NCBI RefSeq assembly: GCF_000367345.1
Contig: NZ_BARE01000017.1
Location: 62,001 to 126,000 of the forward strand
Direction of reading: 5' to 3'
DNA length: 64,000 nt
Source: Sphingobium xenophagum NBRC 107872
Lineage (GTDB): Bacteria; Pseudomonadota; Alphaproteobacteria; Sphingomonadales; Sphingomonadaceae
Below the pieces are notes generated by a model. The model was given only the letters and a program-made list of their open reading frames with translations, had not been told where the DNA came from and did no database searches. The translations under genes were made by a program, and so were the position numbers. Below, one piece after another: positions 26,779 to 35,689 of the stretch (position 1 is its first letter; every line of letters starts with the position of its first letter).

Positions 26779-26854
26779 GATTTCCGCCATTTTCAGGGTT
26801 AACGACGCTTCCGGAAATATGGTTACTGTAAAGTAAATCGACGTTTTTGCGGGG

Positions 26855-27619
26855 TCAGGCCGCCCGCACCGGCACGCCCGCCGCCGCCAGCGCGCGATGG
26901 GCTTCCGCGATGCTGTGCTGCCCGAAATGGAATATCGACGCCGCCAGCACCGCGCTGGCATGACCCATCGTCACGCCCTCGACCAGATGGTCCAGCGTCC
27001 CCACGCCGCCGCTGGCGATGACGGGGATCGATACCGCGTCGGCAATGGTCCGCGTCAGCGCCAGGTCATAGCCCGCTTTCGTCCCGTCGCCATCCATCGA
27101 CGTCACCAGCAATTCGCCAGCGCCCAGCTGCGCCAGTCGCAGCGCATGCTCCAGTGCGTCGATCCCGGTCGGCTTGCGCCCGCCATGGGTGAAGATTTCC
27201 CAACGCCCTTCGCCGACTTTGCGCGCGTCCACTGATCCCACGATACACTGGCTGCCGAAACGATCGGCAATCTCCGCCACCAGTTCGGGCCGCGCCACCG
27301 CCGCGCTGTTCACCGCCACCTTGTCCGCGCCTGCCAGCAGCAGCGCGCGCGCATCGTCGGGCGTGCGGACCCCGCCGCCGACGGTGACGGGCATGAAGCA
27401 GACTTCGGCCGTGCGCCGCACCACGTCGAGGATAGTCCCTCGCGCCTCGTGCGTCGCGGTAATGTCCAGAAAGCACAGTTCGTCCGCGCCCGCCGCGTCA
27501 TACAGCTTCGCCTGCTCGACCGGATCGCCCGCATCGCGCAGATCGACGAAGTTCACGCCCTTGACCACGCGCCCGTTGGCGACGTCCAGACAGGGGATGA
27601 CGCGGGTGCGGACGGTCAT
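26855..27619 (-). CDS. hisF: Imidazole glycerol phosphate synthase, cyclase subunit
   Basis: HisF forms the synthase with HisH and turns PRFAR plus ammonia into imidazole glycerol phosphate and AICAR. The 254-residue TIM barrel has the catalytic Asp residues in [15 protein letters not shown] and [16 protein letters not shown], and phosphate loops VGGGVRT and ASGGVGT. The start at 27619 ([10 protein letters not shown]) is preferred; an ATG three codons upstream is possible. It is separated from hisA by a toxin-antitoxin pair on the opposite strand, so it may need its own promoter. Confidence 0.96.
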   Translation of the reverse strand: MTVRTRVIPCLDVANGRVVKGVNFVDLRDAGDPVEQAKLYDAAGADELCFLDITATHEARGTILDVVRRTAEVCFMPVTVGGGVRTPDDARALLLAGADKVAVNSAAVARPELVAEIADRFGSQCIVGSVDARKVGEGRWEIFTHGGRKPTGIDALEHALRLAQLGAGELLVTSMDGDGTKAGYDLALTRTIADAVSIPVIASGGVGTLDHLVEGVTMGHASAVLAASIFHFGQHSIAEAHRALAAAGVPVRAA

Positions 27620-27676
27620 GGCTGCCATCCCATTTTTCGGATTCTCAACGCTCTGAGCATGTGTTAGGCCCTTGAT

Positions 27677-28384
27677 ATGTTCCAACGCCATCAAGATTTC
27701 GCAGTTTATCAGCCTGGCGAGGCTGCGCGGCTTTTGGGCGTGCAACCGGCCAAGATCAAGCGCTGGTTAGGCGGATATGAATATCGGCGGGGTGATCGGA
27801 TCGTCGAACAGGCACCGTTATGGACCTCGGAATATTCCAATCTGGATGATATCTATCTCGGATTTCGGGATTTAATCGAAATTCGCTTTGTGATCGCATT
27901 TATGCGCGCAGGGTTAGGCAAAAATTCTGTGCGTTCACTTTTGTCGAAGGCGCGGGTGCTGGTTGGTCATGATTATCCTCTTTCGACCCGGCAATTCCAA
28001 ACCGATGGCAGAACACTGTTTCTGGAAATTTGGGACCATGAGCGGGATGGTGAGGTAGGCCACACTATTGATGTTCGAGATGGGCAACATGCGTTCAGAT
28101 CGCTGATCAGTCCTACTTTCAAGGATTTGGATTTTGATCATGGAATTGTATCGAAATGGCATGTCGTTGGGCGGCGCAGGCGCATATCCATTGCACCAGC
28201 AGTAGCGTTTGGCCAGCCTGTTATTGATGATACGGGTATTCCTACCTTTCGTATTCTCGAGGCATATGAAGCTGAGAGAGATGAAGCGATTGTCGCTCGA
28301 CAATTTGAAGTTCCGGTATCGGTGGTGCGATCCGCAATCGAATTTGAACGAGGACTTTCCCAAAAGCGTGCGGCTTCTACTTGA
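27677..28384 (+). CDS. DUF433/VapB45-type antitoxin
   Basis: The 235-residue protein has an N-terminal helix-turn-helix-like segment ([20 protein letters not shown]) and a C-terminal DUF433 module ([20 protein letters not shown], then a helical end). This long two-part form and its length match M. tuberculosis VapB45. It overlaps the VapC45-like toxin frame by 17 bases. The DNA is clearly lower in GC than the surrounding his genes and uses AT-ending codons, which suggests transfer. It is divergent from hisF by about 57 bases. Confidence 0.8.
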   Translation: MFQRHQDFAVYQPGEAARLLGVQPAKIKRWLGGYEYRRGDRIVEQAPLWTSEYSNLDDIYLGFRDLIEIRFVIAFMRAGLGKNSVRSLLSKARVLVGHDYPLSTRQFQTDGRTLFLEIWDHERDGEVGHTIDVRDGQHAFRSLISPTFKDLDFDHGIVSKWHVVGRRRRISIAPAVAFGQPVIDDTGIPTFRILEAYEAERDEAIVARQFEVPVSVVRSAIEFERGLSQKRAAST

Positions 28385-28754
28385 TGAGAATTTGCCGCCG
28401 CGCGCGGCCCGTAGTCTTCAAGCTCTTTTCGAGGAGCATGAGATTGTAGCGCTGCGTCAGAAATTTGGGCGACCGGGCATTTCGGATAAGGAGTGGATAG
28501 AGGCGCTGGGCAATGAAGGCCGATGGTCAGTTTTGACAGCGGATTGACGGATTGGCCGTAATGCGATCGAAAGAGACGCATTTTTGCGTAACAATCTGGT
28601 TGGCTTTGTATTGGCGCCGTCGCTCAGGAAAAAGCCCCTTCATCAACAGATTGCTCGGCTGCTGTATATCTGGCCTGACATTGTGGGACAGTCCGAATTG
28701 GTTTCCAGAGGGCTGTTTGAAATCAGTGAACGCGGTAGACTCAAGCAAATTTGA
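28368..28754 (+). pseudogene. VapC45-type PIN-like toxin, interrupted by in-frame TGA
   Basis: From a GTG at 28368 the frame encodes [20 protein letters not shown], then FGRPGISDKEWIEAL and SVLTAD, and meets TGA at 28545-28547. The same frame continues without shift for 68 more codons as RIGRNAIERDAFLRNN and LVGFVLAPSLRKKPLHQQ, ending at 28754. The joined product (about 128 codons) has the length and domain order of VapC45 toxins. The stop falls right after the acidic active-site segment, so the 59-residue fragment should be inactive. The frame ends directly against the hisA stop. Alternatives are a sequencing error or recoding. Confidence 0.75.
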
Positions 28755-29492
28755 TCACGCCGCCGCCTGCGCCACGGCCAGCGCCGTTTTCAGGTCCAGC
28801 CGCCCGTCATACAGCGCCCGCCCGGTAATCACGCCCTCGATGCCGTCGTCGGCGTGCAGGCTCAATATCCTGATGTCGGCGATCCCCGCCACGCCGCCGC
28901 TCGCGATCACCGGAATGTCGGTCGCCCGCGCCAGATCGACCGTCGCCTCGACATTGCAGCCTTTCAGCATCCCGTCGCGGCCCACATCGGTAAAGAGCAG
29001 GCTGGCAACGCCCGCATCCTCGAACCGCCGGGCCAGGTCGATCACCGGCATGTCCGATTTTTCCGCCCAGCCATCGGTCGCGACGAACCCGTCGCGCGCA
29101 TCGACCGCCACGACGATCCCGCCGGAAAAATCGCGCGCCGCCAGCTTGACGAAGGCCGGATCTTTCAGCGCCGCCGTGCCGATGACGATGCGCGACACGC
29201 CAAGGTCGAACCAGCGTTCCACAGCTTCCCGGTTGCGGATGCCGCCGCCCAGCTGGACATGGCCCGGAAAAGTCTCGACAATCCGCTCGACCGCCGCGGC
29301 GTTCACCGCATGGCCCGCAAAGCTCCCGTCCAGATCGACGACATGCAGATGCTGCGCCCCCGCCTGGGCAAACAGCGCCGCCTGCGCCGCCGGATCGTCG
29401 CCATAAACGGTCGCACGATCCATATCGCCCTCGGCCAGGCGCACGACCTGCCCGTTTTTCAGATCAATGGCGGGAAAGACGATTAGAGACAT
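28755..29492 (-). CDS. hisA: ProFAR isomerase
   Basis: HisA isomerises the aminoaldose ProFAR to PRFAR in histidine synthesis. The 245-residue half-barrel duplication shows the catalytic Asp in FPAIDLKNGQVVRL and the second in TDVGRDGMLKG, with phosphate loops LGGGIR and ASGGVAG. The ATG at 29492 was chosen over a GTG five codons upstream, since MSLIVFPAIDL is the usual start. It follows hisH by 105 bases, which hold repeat D. Confidence 0.96.
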   Translation of the reverse strand: MSLIVFPAIDLKNGQVVRLAEGDMDRATVYGDDPAAQAALFAQAGAQHLHVVDLDGSFAGHAVNAAAVERIVETFPGHVQLGGGIRNREAVERWFDLGVSRIVIGTAALKDPAFVKLAARDFSGGIVVAVDARDGFVATDGWAEKSDMPVIDLARRFEDAGVASLLFTDVGRDGMLKGCNVEATVDLARATDIPVIASGGVAGIADIRILSLHADDGIEGVITGRALYDGRLDLKTALAVAQAAA

Positions 29493-29518
29493 GGGCTCAC
29501 CAGACAATATTGGGGCAG

Positions 29519-29586
29519 CGTGTTCCCGCGCAGGCGGGAACCCAGCTCCGACGTTTCAACTGGGTTCCCGCCTTCGCGGGAACACG
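29519..29586. repeat. Double palindrome GTTCCCGC/GCGGGAAC (family D) inside the his genes
   Basis: Two hairpin units (29519-29545 and 29560-29586), each built from GTTCCCGC and GCGGGAAC, are themselves arranged as an inverted pair with outer CGTG/CACG and inner CCCAG/CTGGG. The element occupies most of the hisH-hisA gap. It could stabilise or attenuate the his transcript. Confidence 0.75.
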
Positions 29587-29597
29587 GATCGGCATCA

Positions 29598-30215
29598 TCA
29601 CGGCTTCCACTCCAGAAAGCGCGACAGGAAGGAAAGGCCATAGGTCTGGCTCTTTTCCGGGTGAAACTGGCAACCGATAATCGTGTCGCGCGCGACCGCC
29701 GCGACCAGCGGGCCGCCATGGTCGGTCACGGCCGCGACATGCGCCGGATCGGTCGCCTCGAAATGATAGCTGTGCAGGAAATAGGCCTCGCCCGCTTCGA
29801 TCAGGGGCGGCGCGCCGTTCAGCACGACATCGTTCCACCCCATATGCGGCACCTTGATGCTGGCGTCGTCCGGCTGCATCAGCCGCACCGTGCCGCCGAT
29901 CCAGCCCAGCCCTTCATGCCGCCCGAATTCCTCGCCCGCGTCGGCCAGCAATTGCATGCCCACGCACACGCCCAGAAACGGCACGCCGCGCCGATGCACG
30001 GCCTCGCCCATCGCCTCGACCATGCCGGGGATCGCCACCAGCGCATCGCGGCACGCCCGGAACGCGCCTACGCCCGGCAACACGATCCGGTCGGCCCGCG
30101 CCACCACATCGGCGTCGGCGGTAATGACGACATCGCCCGCCCCCGCCTTGCGCAGGGCATTATAGACCGAATGCAGATTGCCCGCGCCATAATCGATCAG
30201 GGCGACCCCGCTCAC
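29598..30215 (-). CDS. hisH: Imidazole glycerol phosphate synthase, glutaminase subunit
   Basis: HisH hydrolyses glutamine and channels ammonia to HisF. The 205-residue class I amidotransferase shows [13 protein letters not shown] at the start, the nucleophile Cys in [13 protein letters not shown], and the His-Glu pair in [12 protein letters not shown]. It starts at a GTG whose bases overlap the hisB stop (GTGA), indicating coupling to hisB. Confidence 0.96.
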   Translation of the reverse strand: MSGVALIDYGAGNLHSVYNALRKAGAGDVVITADADVVARADRIVLPGVGAFRACRDALVAIPGMVEAMGEAVHRRGVPFLGVCVGMQLLADAGEEFGRHEGLGWIGGTVRLMQPDDASIKVPHMGWNDVVLNGAPPLIEAGEAYFLHSYHFEATDPAHVAAVTDHGGPLVAAVARDTIIGCQFHPEKSQTYGLSFLSRFLEWKP

Positions 30216-30799
30216 AACATCCCCTTGGTCGACGGGATCGCGTCCGCCTTGCGCGGGTCGATCTCCACCGCCTGCCGCAGCGCGCGGGCCAGCCCCTTGA
30301 ACGCGCTTTCGACGATATGGTGATTATTGCTGCCATACAGACATTCGATGTGCAGCGTGATGCCGGCGGCCTGCGCGAAGCTGTGGAAGAAATGCTCCAC
30401 CATCTCCGCGTCCCACTCGCCGATCTTCTGCACGGTGAAGGGCAGCTTGCACACCAGCCATGGCCGCCCCGAAATGTCGAGCGCCACCCGTGTCAGCGTC
30501 TCGTCCATCGGTGAATAGACGGAGCCATAGCGCGAAATCCCGCGCTTGTCGCCCAGCGCCTTGGCCACCGCCTCGCCAATGGCGATTGCGCTGTCTTCGG
30601 TCGTGTGATGCTGGTCGACATGCAGGTCGCCCACGGTCTTGACGCTCATGTCGATCAGCGAATGGCGAGACAATTGCTCGATCATATGGTCGAGGAAGCC
30701 GATGCCCGTCGACACCGTATAAAGACCCGTGCCGTCAAGGTTGACGGTTACGTCGATCTGGGTTTCCGCCGTGTTGCGGTGAATCTCGGCCGTGCGCAT
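30212..30799 (-). CDS. hisB: Imidazoleglycerol-phosphate dehydratase
   Basis: HisB removes water from imidazole glycerol phosphate to give imidazole acetol phosphate. The 195-residue single-domain form has the manganese-binding motifs [39 protein letters not shown] and [19 protein letters not shown]. The ATG at 30799 has AGGG five bases upstream; the frame continues ten codons further but without family resemblance. It leads the minus-strand his genes and is divergent from sspB. Confidence 0.96.
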   Translation of the reverse strand: MRTAEIHRNTAETQIDVTVNLDGTGLYTVSTGIGFLDHMIEQLSRHSLIDMSVKTVGDLHVDQHHTTEDSAIAIGEAVAKALGDKRGISRYGSVYSPMDETLTRVALDISGRPWLVCKLPFTVQKIGEWDAEMVEHFFHSFAQAAGITLHIECLYGSNNHHIVESAFKGLARALRQAVEIDPRKADAIPSTKGML

Positions 30800-30897
30800 G
30801 CTGGCCCTATAGCGCGTGCCGCGCGTCATGCAATCTGGACCTGCAATCTGAGGCGCGGGGGTTGACCCCCTGTTTCGCGCCGTTAGGACATTGCGCC

Positions 30898-31374
30898 ATG
30901 AGCGATGACCTGCCCGACAGCCTGATTCCCTATGACGAAATCGTGCAGGAAGCCCTGCGCGCCGTCGTCGGCCGCGTGCTGGGAGAGGTGCAGGCCAGCG
31001 GCGGCCTGCCCGGCAGCCACCATTTCTACATCACCTTCAAGACCCAGGCCCCCGGCGTCGACATCCCCAAGCGACTGATCGAGCGCTTCCCGGACGAAAT
31101 GACCATCGTCCTCCAGAATAAATATTGGGACTTGAAGGTCAGCGACCATCATTTCGAGGTCAGCCTGACCTTCAACCAGGTCGCCGCCCACCTCATCATC
31201 CCCTTCGCGGCGATCACGGCGTTCGTCGACCCCGCCGTCAACTTCGCCCTGCAATTCCAGGTCGCGGGCGACGCCCTGCCCGAACCCCATGACGAAGCCG
31301 AAAATGACGGCCCGCAAGTCGTGGCGGAAGATGGCTCCAACGTGGTGACGGTGGACTTCGGCAAGAAGAAGTAG
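30898..31374 (+). CDS. sspB: ClpXP adaptor SspB, alphaproteobacterial type
   Basis: SspB delivers ssrA-tagged and other substrates to the ClpXP protease. The 158-residue protein matches the alpha form: [37 protein letters not shown], the [13 protein letters not shown] strand and [22 protein letters not shown] disordered acidic tail ends with VDFGKKK, which would carry the ClpX-binding function. The start at 30898 (MSDDLPDSL) is preferred over a GTG/ATG-like codon 12 positions upstream. Confidence 0.93.
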   Translation: MSDDLPDSLIPYDEIVQEALRAVVGRVLGEVQASGGLPGSHHFYITFKTQAPGVDIPKRLIERFPDEMTIVLQNKYWDLKVSDHHFEVSLTFNQVAAHLIIPFAAITAFVDPAVNFALQFQVAGDALPEPHDEAENDGPQVVAEDGSNVVTVDFGKKK

Positions 31375-31491
31375 GCGCGGGCGACGGCTAGGCCGCGCCT
31401 GTTCGCACGACCCTCCCTAACCCCTCATCACTCCGGACTTGCTCCGGAACTTTGCTTCTTTCGGGGGCCAGCAGTGGTTGTTATACTCACT

Positions 31492-31533
31492 GCAAAGTGA
31501 TCATGGCTAGACGAGATGAGATCATCACTTTGC
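31492..31533. repeat. Inverted repeat GCAAAGTGAT-N22-ATCACTTTGC
   Basis: Ten-base perfect arms (31492-31501 and 31524-31533) lie in the lower-GC spacer after sspB. The 354-base stretch 31375-31728 otherwise holds only a doubtful short minus-strand reading frame. The repeat could be an operator for the plus-strand membrane protein gene at 31729 or the scar of a mobile element. Confidence 0.5.
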
Positions 31534-31570
31534 TAGATTGCTATACCGACGGTATTATTGTTAGTCCGAC

Positions 31571-31705
31571 TTAATTACCCTTTGGCCGGTCCTTCGGGGT
31601 GGGGCGAGGCGTCGGGGTCGGCGTGGGGTGGCGCTCACCGTCGCGCTTCTGGACGCTCGCTTGATCGTTGTTCACGCGCGTCTGCTTTTCGGGTTCTTTT
31701 GCCAT
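31571..31705 (-). CDS. Doubtful short basic protein
   Basis: A 44-residue frame reads MAKEPEKQTRVNNDQASVQK and ends in a Pro/Thr-repeat with basic tail (PTPTPTPRPTPKDRPKGN). It is disordered and highly charged. No ribosome binding site or relative is recognised, and it is divergent from the gene at 31729 with little room for two promoters. It may be only an accidental frame. Confidence 0.3.
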   Translation of the reverse strand: MAKEPEKQTRVNNDQASVQKRDGERHPTPTPTPRPTPKDRPKGN

Positions 31706-31728
31706 GCATATGAGTTTAGACAAACTGC

Positions 31729-32274
31729 ATGGCCATCCGCAACGACTTTGAAGCTCTGCGATCATTTGATCAGGAAGTCCTTGATGAAATTGTGCGGGAA
31801 GCGGAGTTGTATCTCCAAGCACAATTTACGGCTGCTGGTGCTTCAGATCAGCGCGGTATGGCATGGGCTGGGTTTATGATTGCTTCTACGACGGCTGCCT
31901 TGGCGGCGGCTGCCAGCCTTGTCGTTTCAGGCGGCCATATAATCTTAGCCATTACCAGCCTCGGAGCAGCGGCGATGCTTCTGCTATCCACCTTCCTCGC
32001 GGCGAAGGCTGTGCGACCAAATAAGTTCTGCTTTCCAGGGAACCGGCCAGCAAATTGGTTACCAGAAAACTGGCACGGCAATGGGGTTGGCACGCTCGAC
32101 ATAAAGCAAGCTCGCCTTGAACAGGCTCATACGCTTGAAAAGCAGATTTGCGATAACGTTGAATGGGCAGAAGAAGCTGGCAAGCTTCTCCATCATTCGA
32201 TGGATGTTGCGATGGCGGCGGTATTGCTCGCAGGATGTGTAGTGGTGATTGGGCTATGCTTTGGGCTGCTTTAG
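31729..32274 (+). CDS. Membrane protein of unknown function in lower-GC island
   Basis: The 181-residue protein has a soluble N-terminal helical part (LRSFDQEVLDEIVREAELYL), two adjacent transmembrane helices (around FMIASTTAALAAAASLVV and HIILAITSLGAAAMLLLSTF), a polar segment with GNRPANWLPENWHGNG, an amphipathic helix and a last helix (AAVLLAGCVVVIGLCFGLL). The SLATT-like arrangement of paired helices with a cytoplasmic helical tail is suggestive only. Codon use is more AT-rich than in fumC or sspB, which points to acquired DNA. No ribosome binding site is obvious. Confidence 0.6.
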   Translation: MAIRNDFEALRSFDQEVLDEIVREAELYLQAQFTAAGASDQRGMAWAGFMIASTTAALAAAASLVVSGGHIILAITSLGAAAMLLLSTFLAAKAVRPNKFCFPGNRPANWLPENWHGNGVGTLDIKQARLEQAHTLEKQICDNVEWAEEAGKLLHHSMDVAMAAVLLAGCVVVIGLCFGLL

Positions 32275-32613
32275 GCAATCGACATCGTGCAGATTGGTTC
32301 CTAATCGCTAAAAGGGGGTCTTGGATCGAGCAAAGTGGCCCAACCTCGGTCATAATTTGAGTCTGCTTCCGAGAGCAGAAAAATCGCAGTAATTGGCGCA
32401 GCCTCGCTCCCCCCAATTCCCCCTGTCCTACATCGCCACCCGGCGCTAACTCTCCATATGCGACATGGGCGAACTTAACGAATTTTCACACGGCATCCTA
32501 TCCGACCAACCCGCCCCGGTCACCGCTCTACTCACAACCCCTTGGATTTCCTTCTGCTCATCCTAAATCGGCTTCAGATTTGCGAATGACTCTTAACTGA
32601 AAGGCGCTCCCAA
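32275..32613. other. Non-coding spacer before fumC
   Basis: This 339-base stretch is lower in GC at its left end and contains stop codons in all frames. I see no RNA gene, strong hairpin or clear -35/-10 pair. It must hold the fumC promoter, since the gene before it is poorly expressed-looking. An AAGGCG lies eight bases before the fumC start. Confidence 0.5.
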
Positions 32614-33999
32614 ATGCCCGCGACCCGCACCGAAAGTGACAGTATCGGCGCCATAGAGGTGCCAGCGGACGCCTATTGGGGTGCGCAGACGCAGCGGAGC
32701 ATCGAGAATTTCCCGTTCGACCCGGTCGAGCGGATGCCGATCGGCATTGTCCATGCGCTGGCCATCGTGAAGCAGGCCGCGGCGCGGGTGAACCGCCATC
32801 ATGGGCTGGACGCCACCCAGGCCGACGCCATCGAAGCCGCCGCCGCCGCCGTGGCGGCTGGCCATCATGACGATCAGTTCCCCCTCGTCATCTGGCAGAC
32901 CGGCAGCGGCACCCAGTCCAACATGAACGTCAATGAAGTGATTGCCGGCATCGCCAATGAAGCGCTTACCGGCACGCGCGGCGGCAAGCATCCGGTTCAC
33001 CCGAATGACCATGTCAATCTCGGCCAATCCTCCAACGACAGCTTCCCTACAGCGCTCCATATCGCGGCGGCTCTGGCCGTCACCAAAGCCTTGTTTCCCG
33101 CGCTAGACCGGCTCCATGCCGCGCTCGACGCGAAAGCGAAGGCATGGGATCATATCGTCAAGATCGGTCGCACCCATTTGCAGGACGCGACCCCGCTGAC
33201 GCTGGGCCAGGAATTTTCCGGTTACGCGCATCAGGTCTATCGCAGTCGCAAGCGGATCGAACCCGCCGCGATGCACGGCATGATGGCGCTGGCGCAGGGC
33301 GGCACGGCGGTCGGCACCGGCCTTAATGCGCCCAAGGGGTTCGATGTCGCGGTCGCGGGGGAAATCGCCACCATCACCGGCCTGCCGTTCCGCACCGCCG
33401 ATAATAAGTTCGAAGCGCTGGCGTCCAACGATCCGCTGGTTCACCTGTCCTCGACCCTCGCCACGCTGGCCGTCGCGCTGACCAAGATCGCCAACGACAT
33501 CCGGCTGCTTGGTTCCGGTCCGCGCTCTGGCCTTGGCGAACTGGATCTGCCCGCCAACGAACCGGGCAGCTCGATCATGCCGGGAAAGGTCAATCCGACC
33601 CAGTGCGAAATGCTGACCATGGTGGCGGCGCAGGTCATCGGCAATCATCAGGCCGTGACCGTGGGCGGGATGCAGGGCCATCTAGAACTCAACGTGTTCA
33701 AGCCGATGATCGGCGCGGCAGTGCTGCGCTCGATCCATCTGCTGGCCGTCGGGATGGACAGTTTTGCCAAACGCTGTGTCGAGGGGCTGGAGGCCAACGA
33801 GACGCGCATCGCCGAACTGGTCGATCGCTCGCTGATGCTGGTCACCGCGCTGGCGCCCGCGATCGGCTATGACAACGCCGCCGCCATCGCCAAGCACGCG
33901 CACAAGACCGGCCAGACGCTCAAAGCCGCGGGGCTTGAACTGGGGCTGGTGGACGCGGCGACCTTCGACGCGCTGGTGCGGCCGGAAAATATGACATGA
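32614..33999 (+). CDS. fumC: Fumarate hydratase, class II
   Basis: FumC interconverts fumarate and malate in the citric acid cycle without an Fe-S cluster. The 461-residue protein carries the superfamily signature [15 protein letters not shown] (mobile catalytic loop), [16 protein letters not shown] and [16 protein letters not shown]. Length and motifs match the tetrameric class II enzyme. It is preceded by a 339-base spacer and followed by a small unrelated gene. Confidence 0.97.
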   Translation: MPATRTESDSIGAIEVPADAYWGAQTQRSIENFPFDPVERMPIGIVHALAIVKQAAARVNRHHGLDATQADAIEAAAAAVAAGHHDDQFPLVIWQTGSGTQSNMNVNEVIAGIANEALTGTRGGKHPVHPNDHVNLGQSSNDSFPTALHIAAALAVTKALFPALDRLHAALDAKAKAWDHIVKIGRTHLQDATPLTLGQEFSGYAHQVYRSRKRIEPAAMHGMMALAQGGTAVGTGLNAPKGFDVAVAGEIATITGLPFRTADNKFEALASNDPLVHLSSTLATLAVALTKIANDIRLLGSGPRSGLGELDLPANEPGSSIMPGKVNPTQCEMLTMVAAQVIGNHQAVTVGGMQGHLELNVFKPMIGAAVLRSIHLLAVGMDSFAKRCVEGLEANETRIAELVDRSLMLVTALAPAIGYDNAAAIAKHAHKTGQTLKAAGLELGLVDAATFDALVRPENMT

Positions 34000-34048
34000 T
34001 CGACATCGGCATGGCGGAACCGCGCGCCGTCCGATACATTGACCCAGT

Positions 34049-34393
34049 ATGAAAAAGCCTCTCGCCCCCAAAGCCCCGCGCGTCTCCGTCACCGCTCCCA
34101 AAAAGACCGGCCTGCTGCGCAAGGCAGCGCGCGTCGGCGCGACCGTCGTGGCCACGCGCGTCGCGGCCGATACCGGCAAGAAGGGCGTGTTCGGCCTGCT
34201 CGCCGGGATGGGGGCCAAGCGGATCATCATGCGCTATCCGGTCGGCGCGCTGGTCGTCACCGGCGCCTATATGGCGGGCAAGCTTTATGAGGCCAAGCGA
34301 GAGGTTGACCGCAAGCGCGCGATCAAGGCCCTCCCGGACCTTAGCAAGGAACCGGTGCCGATCACTACCGCGCGCAAGGTGGCCAAGCCCTAA
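34049..34393 (+). CDS. Small basic protein with one hydrophobic segment
   Basis: The 114-residue protein is very rich in Lys, Arg and Ala, with a central hydrophobic stretch ([19 protein letters not shown]) that may be a membrane helix or buried core. The family is not recognised; similar short proteins occur in sphingomonads next to fumC as far as I recall. Its stop codon overlaps the convergent DUF2585 stop by four bases. Confidence 0.6.
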   Translation: MKKPLAPKAPRVSVTAPKKTGLLRKAARVGATVVATRVAADTGKKGVFGLLAGMGAKRIIMRYPVGALVVTGAYMAGKLYEAKREVDRKRAIKALPDLSKEPVPITTARKVAKP

Positions 34394-34992
34394 AGCGCGG
34401 CCTGCCACGTCCGCACGGCGTCGAGCGGAAAGGTCAGCATCAATATGTTGAGCGTCAGATTGTCGCGGATCACCGCGAGCGCCAGCAATTCGAACCCGAT
34501 CGCAACCGCGACCGACAGCCAGACCGGCGCGCGCGAAGCGAACAGGAAGCCCAGCGTCATCATGCCAATGTCGCTCATCGAATTGAGGACCGAATCGCCA
34601 CTATAGCCAAGCGCAATGGTCGCCGTGCGGTAGCGGTCGATGATGACCGGGGAATTCTCCAATATCTCCCACGCCGACTCCACCGCCACGGCCAGCGCCA
34701 ACCGCACCCCCATCGGGCGCTTGCGCAACAGCCAGAGGGTGGCGGGATAGAATAGCAGCCCGTGAATGACATGGCTCAGGCTATACCAGTCGGTGATATG
34801 CTGGCTGTTGCCACTGTCCAGCGCCCCGTGCCACAATTCGACCCGGCCACAGGTGCAGATCGGCGGCCTGTCCATCAGCAGCAGCAGGGCGCAGCTTAGG
34901 AGGGCGATCAACCCCGCTGCGATCAACCCCCTGCGATGGACCATCCGCCTGCTGCGCATCCTGCCATTTCCCCCTCTTGCAAAAGCCCGCAT
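34390..34992 (-). CDS. DUF2585 (UPF0314) membrane protein
   Basis: The 200-residue protein has about five transmembrane helices and the characteristic segments [54 protein letters not shown] and [14 protein letters not shown]. These identify the DUF2585/UPF0314 group. The conserved His, Asp, Glu and Arg residues in the membrane region suggest an enzyme, but none is established. Start codons at 34992, 34959 and 34944 are all possible. It is divergent from gmk by 18 bases. Confidence 0.85.
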   Translation of the reverse strand: MRAFARGGNGRMRSRRMVHRRGLIAAGLIALLSCALLLLMDRPPICTCGRVELWHGALDSGNSQHITDWYSLSHVIHGLLFYPATLWLLRKRPMGVRLALAVAVESAWEILENSPVIIDRYRTATIALGYSGDSVLNSMSDIGMMTLGFLFASRAPVWLSVAVAIGFELLALAVIRDNLTLNILMLTFPLDAVRTWQAAL

Positions 34993-35010
34993 CAAGCGGC
35001 ACTAGCGGCC

Positions 35011-35676
35011 ATGGCCGACAGCATCCTGATCGAAACGCCCGACTTCAAGCGGCGCGGCGTCCTCTTTGTCCTCTCCTCGCCTTCTGGCGCGGGAAAGTCC
35101 ACCATTGCGCGCAAGCTGCTCGCCGCCGAACCGGATATGTCCATGTCGGTGTCGGCAACCACCCGACCGATGCGGCCGGGCGAAGTCGACGGCAAGGATT
35201 ATCATTTCGTCGACCTGCCGGAATTCCGCCGGATGACCGCCGATCAGGAATTTCTGGAATGGGCCCATGTATTCGGCCAGCGCTACGGCACCCCCCGCGC
35301 GCCGGTGGAGGCCATGCTCAAAAGCGGGCAGGACGTGCTGTTCGACATTGACTGGCAGGGTGCGCAGCAATTGCATCAGATTGCCGGGGGCGACGTAGTG
35401 CGGGTATTCATCCTGCCGCCCTCGATGGAGGAACTGGAGCGCCGCCTGCGCGGCCGCGCGACGGACAGCGATGAAGTCATTGACGGTCGCATGGCCCGCG
35501 CTGCGGGCGAAATCGCGCATTGGGACGGCTATGATTATGTGCTGTGCAATGTCGATGCAGATGATTGCTTCAGCCGCGTGCAGACCATCCTCCATGCCGA
35601 ACGGATGAAGCGCAGCCGCCAGACCGGCCTGATTGGCTTCATCCGCAAGCTGGGCCGTTATCACCAGGACGATTGA
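35011..35676 (+). CDS. gmk: Guanylate kinase
   Basis: Gmk phosphorylates GMP to GDP with ATP. The 221-residue protein has the P-loop LSSPSGAGKST near residue 22, the GMP-binding TTRPMRPGEVDGKDYHFVD, and VLFDIDWQGAQQL. The start at 35011 (MADSILIETP) was chosen; the frame is open upstream but overlaps the DUF2585 start region. It is convergent with midA. Confidence 0.96.
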   Translation: MADSILIETPDFKRRGVLFVLSSPSGAGKSTIARKLLAAEPDMSMSVSATTRPMRPGEVDGKDYHFVDLPEFRRMTADQEFLEWAHVFGQRYGTPRAPVEAMLKSGQDVLFDIDWQGAQQLHQIAGGDVVRVFILPPSMEELERRLRGRATDSDEVIDGRMARAAGEIAHWDGYDYVLCNVDADDCFSRVQTILHAERMKRSRQTGLIGFIRKLGRYHQDD

Positions 35677-35689
35677 GGGCAATCCGCCG

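Noticed and set aside
28545..28547. TGA as a selenocysteine codon in the toxin gene
   Set aside because: No selenoprotein family resembles it and no selenocysteine stem-loop was seen just downstream; a nonsense change is simpler.
31502..31575. A 23-codon plus-strand frame over the inverted repeat
   Set aside because: It is too short, lacks a binding site and overlaps the palindrome, which explains the DNA better.
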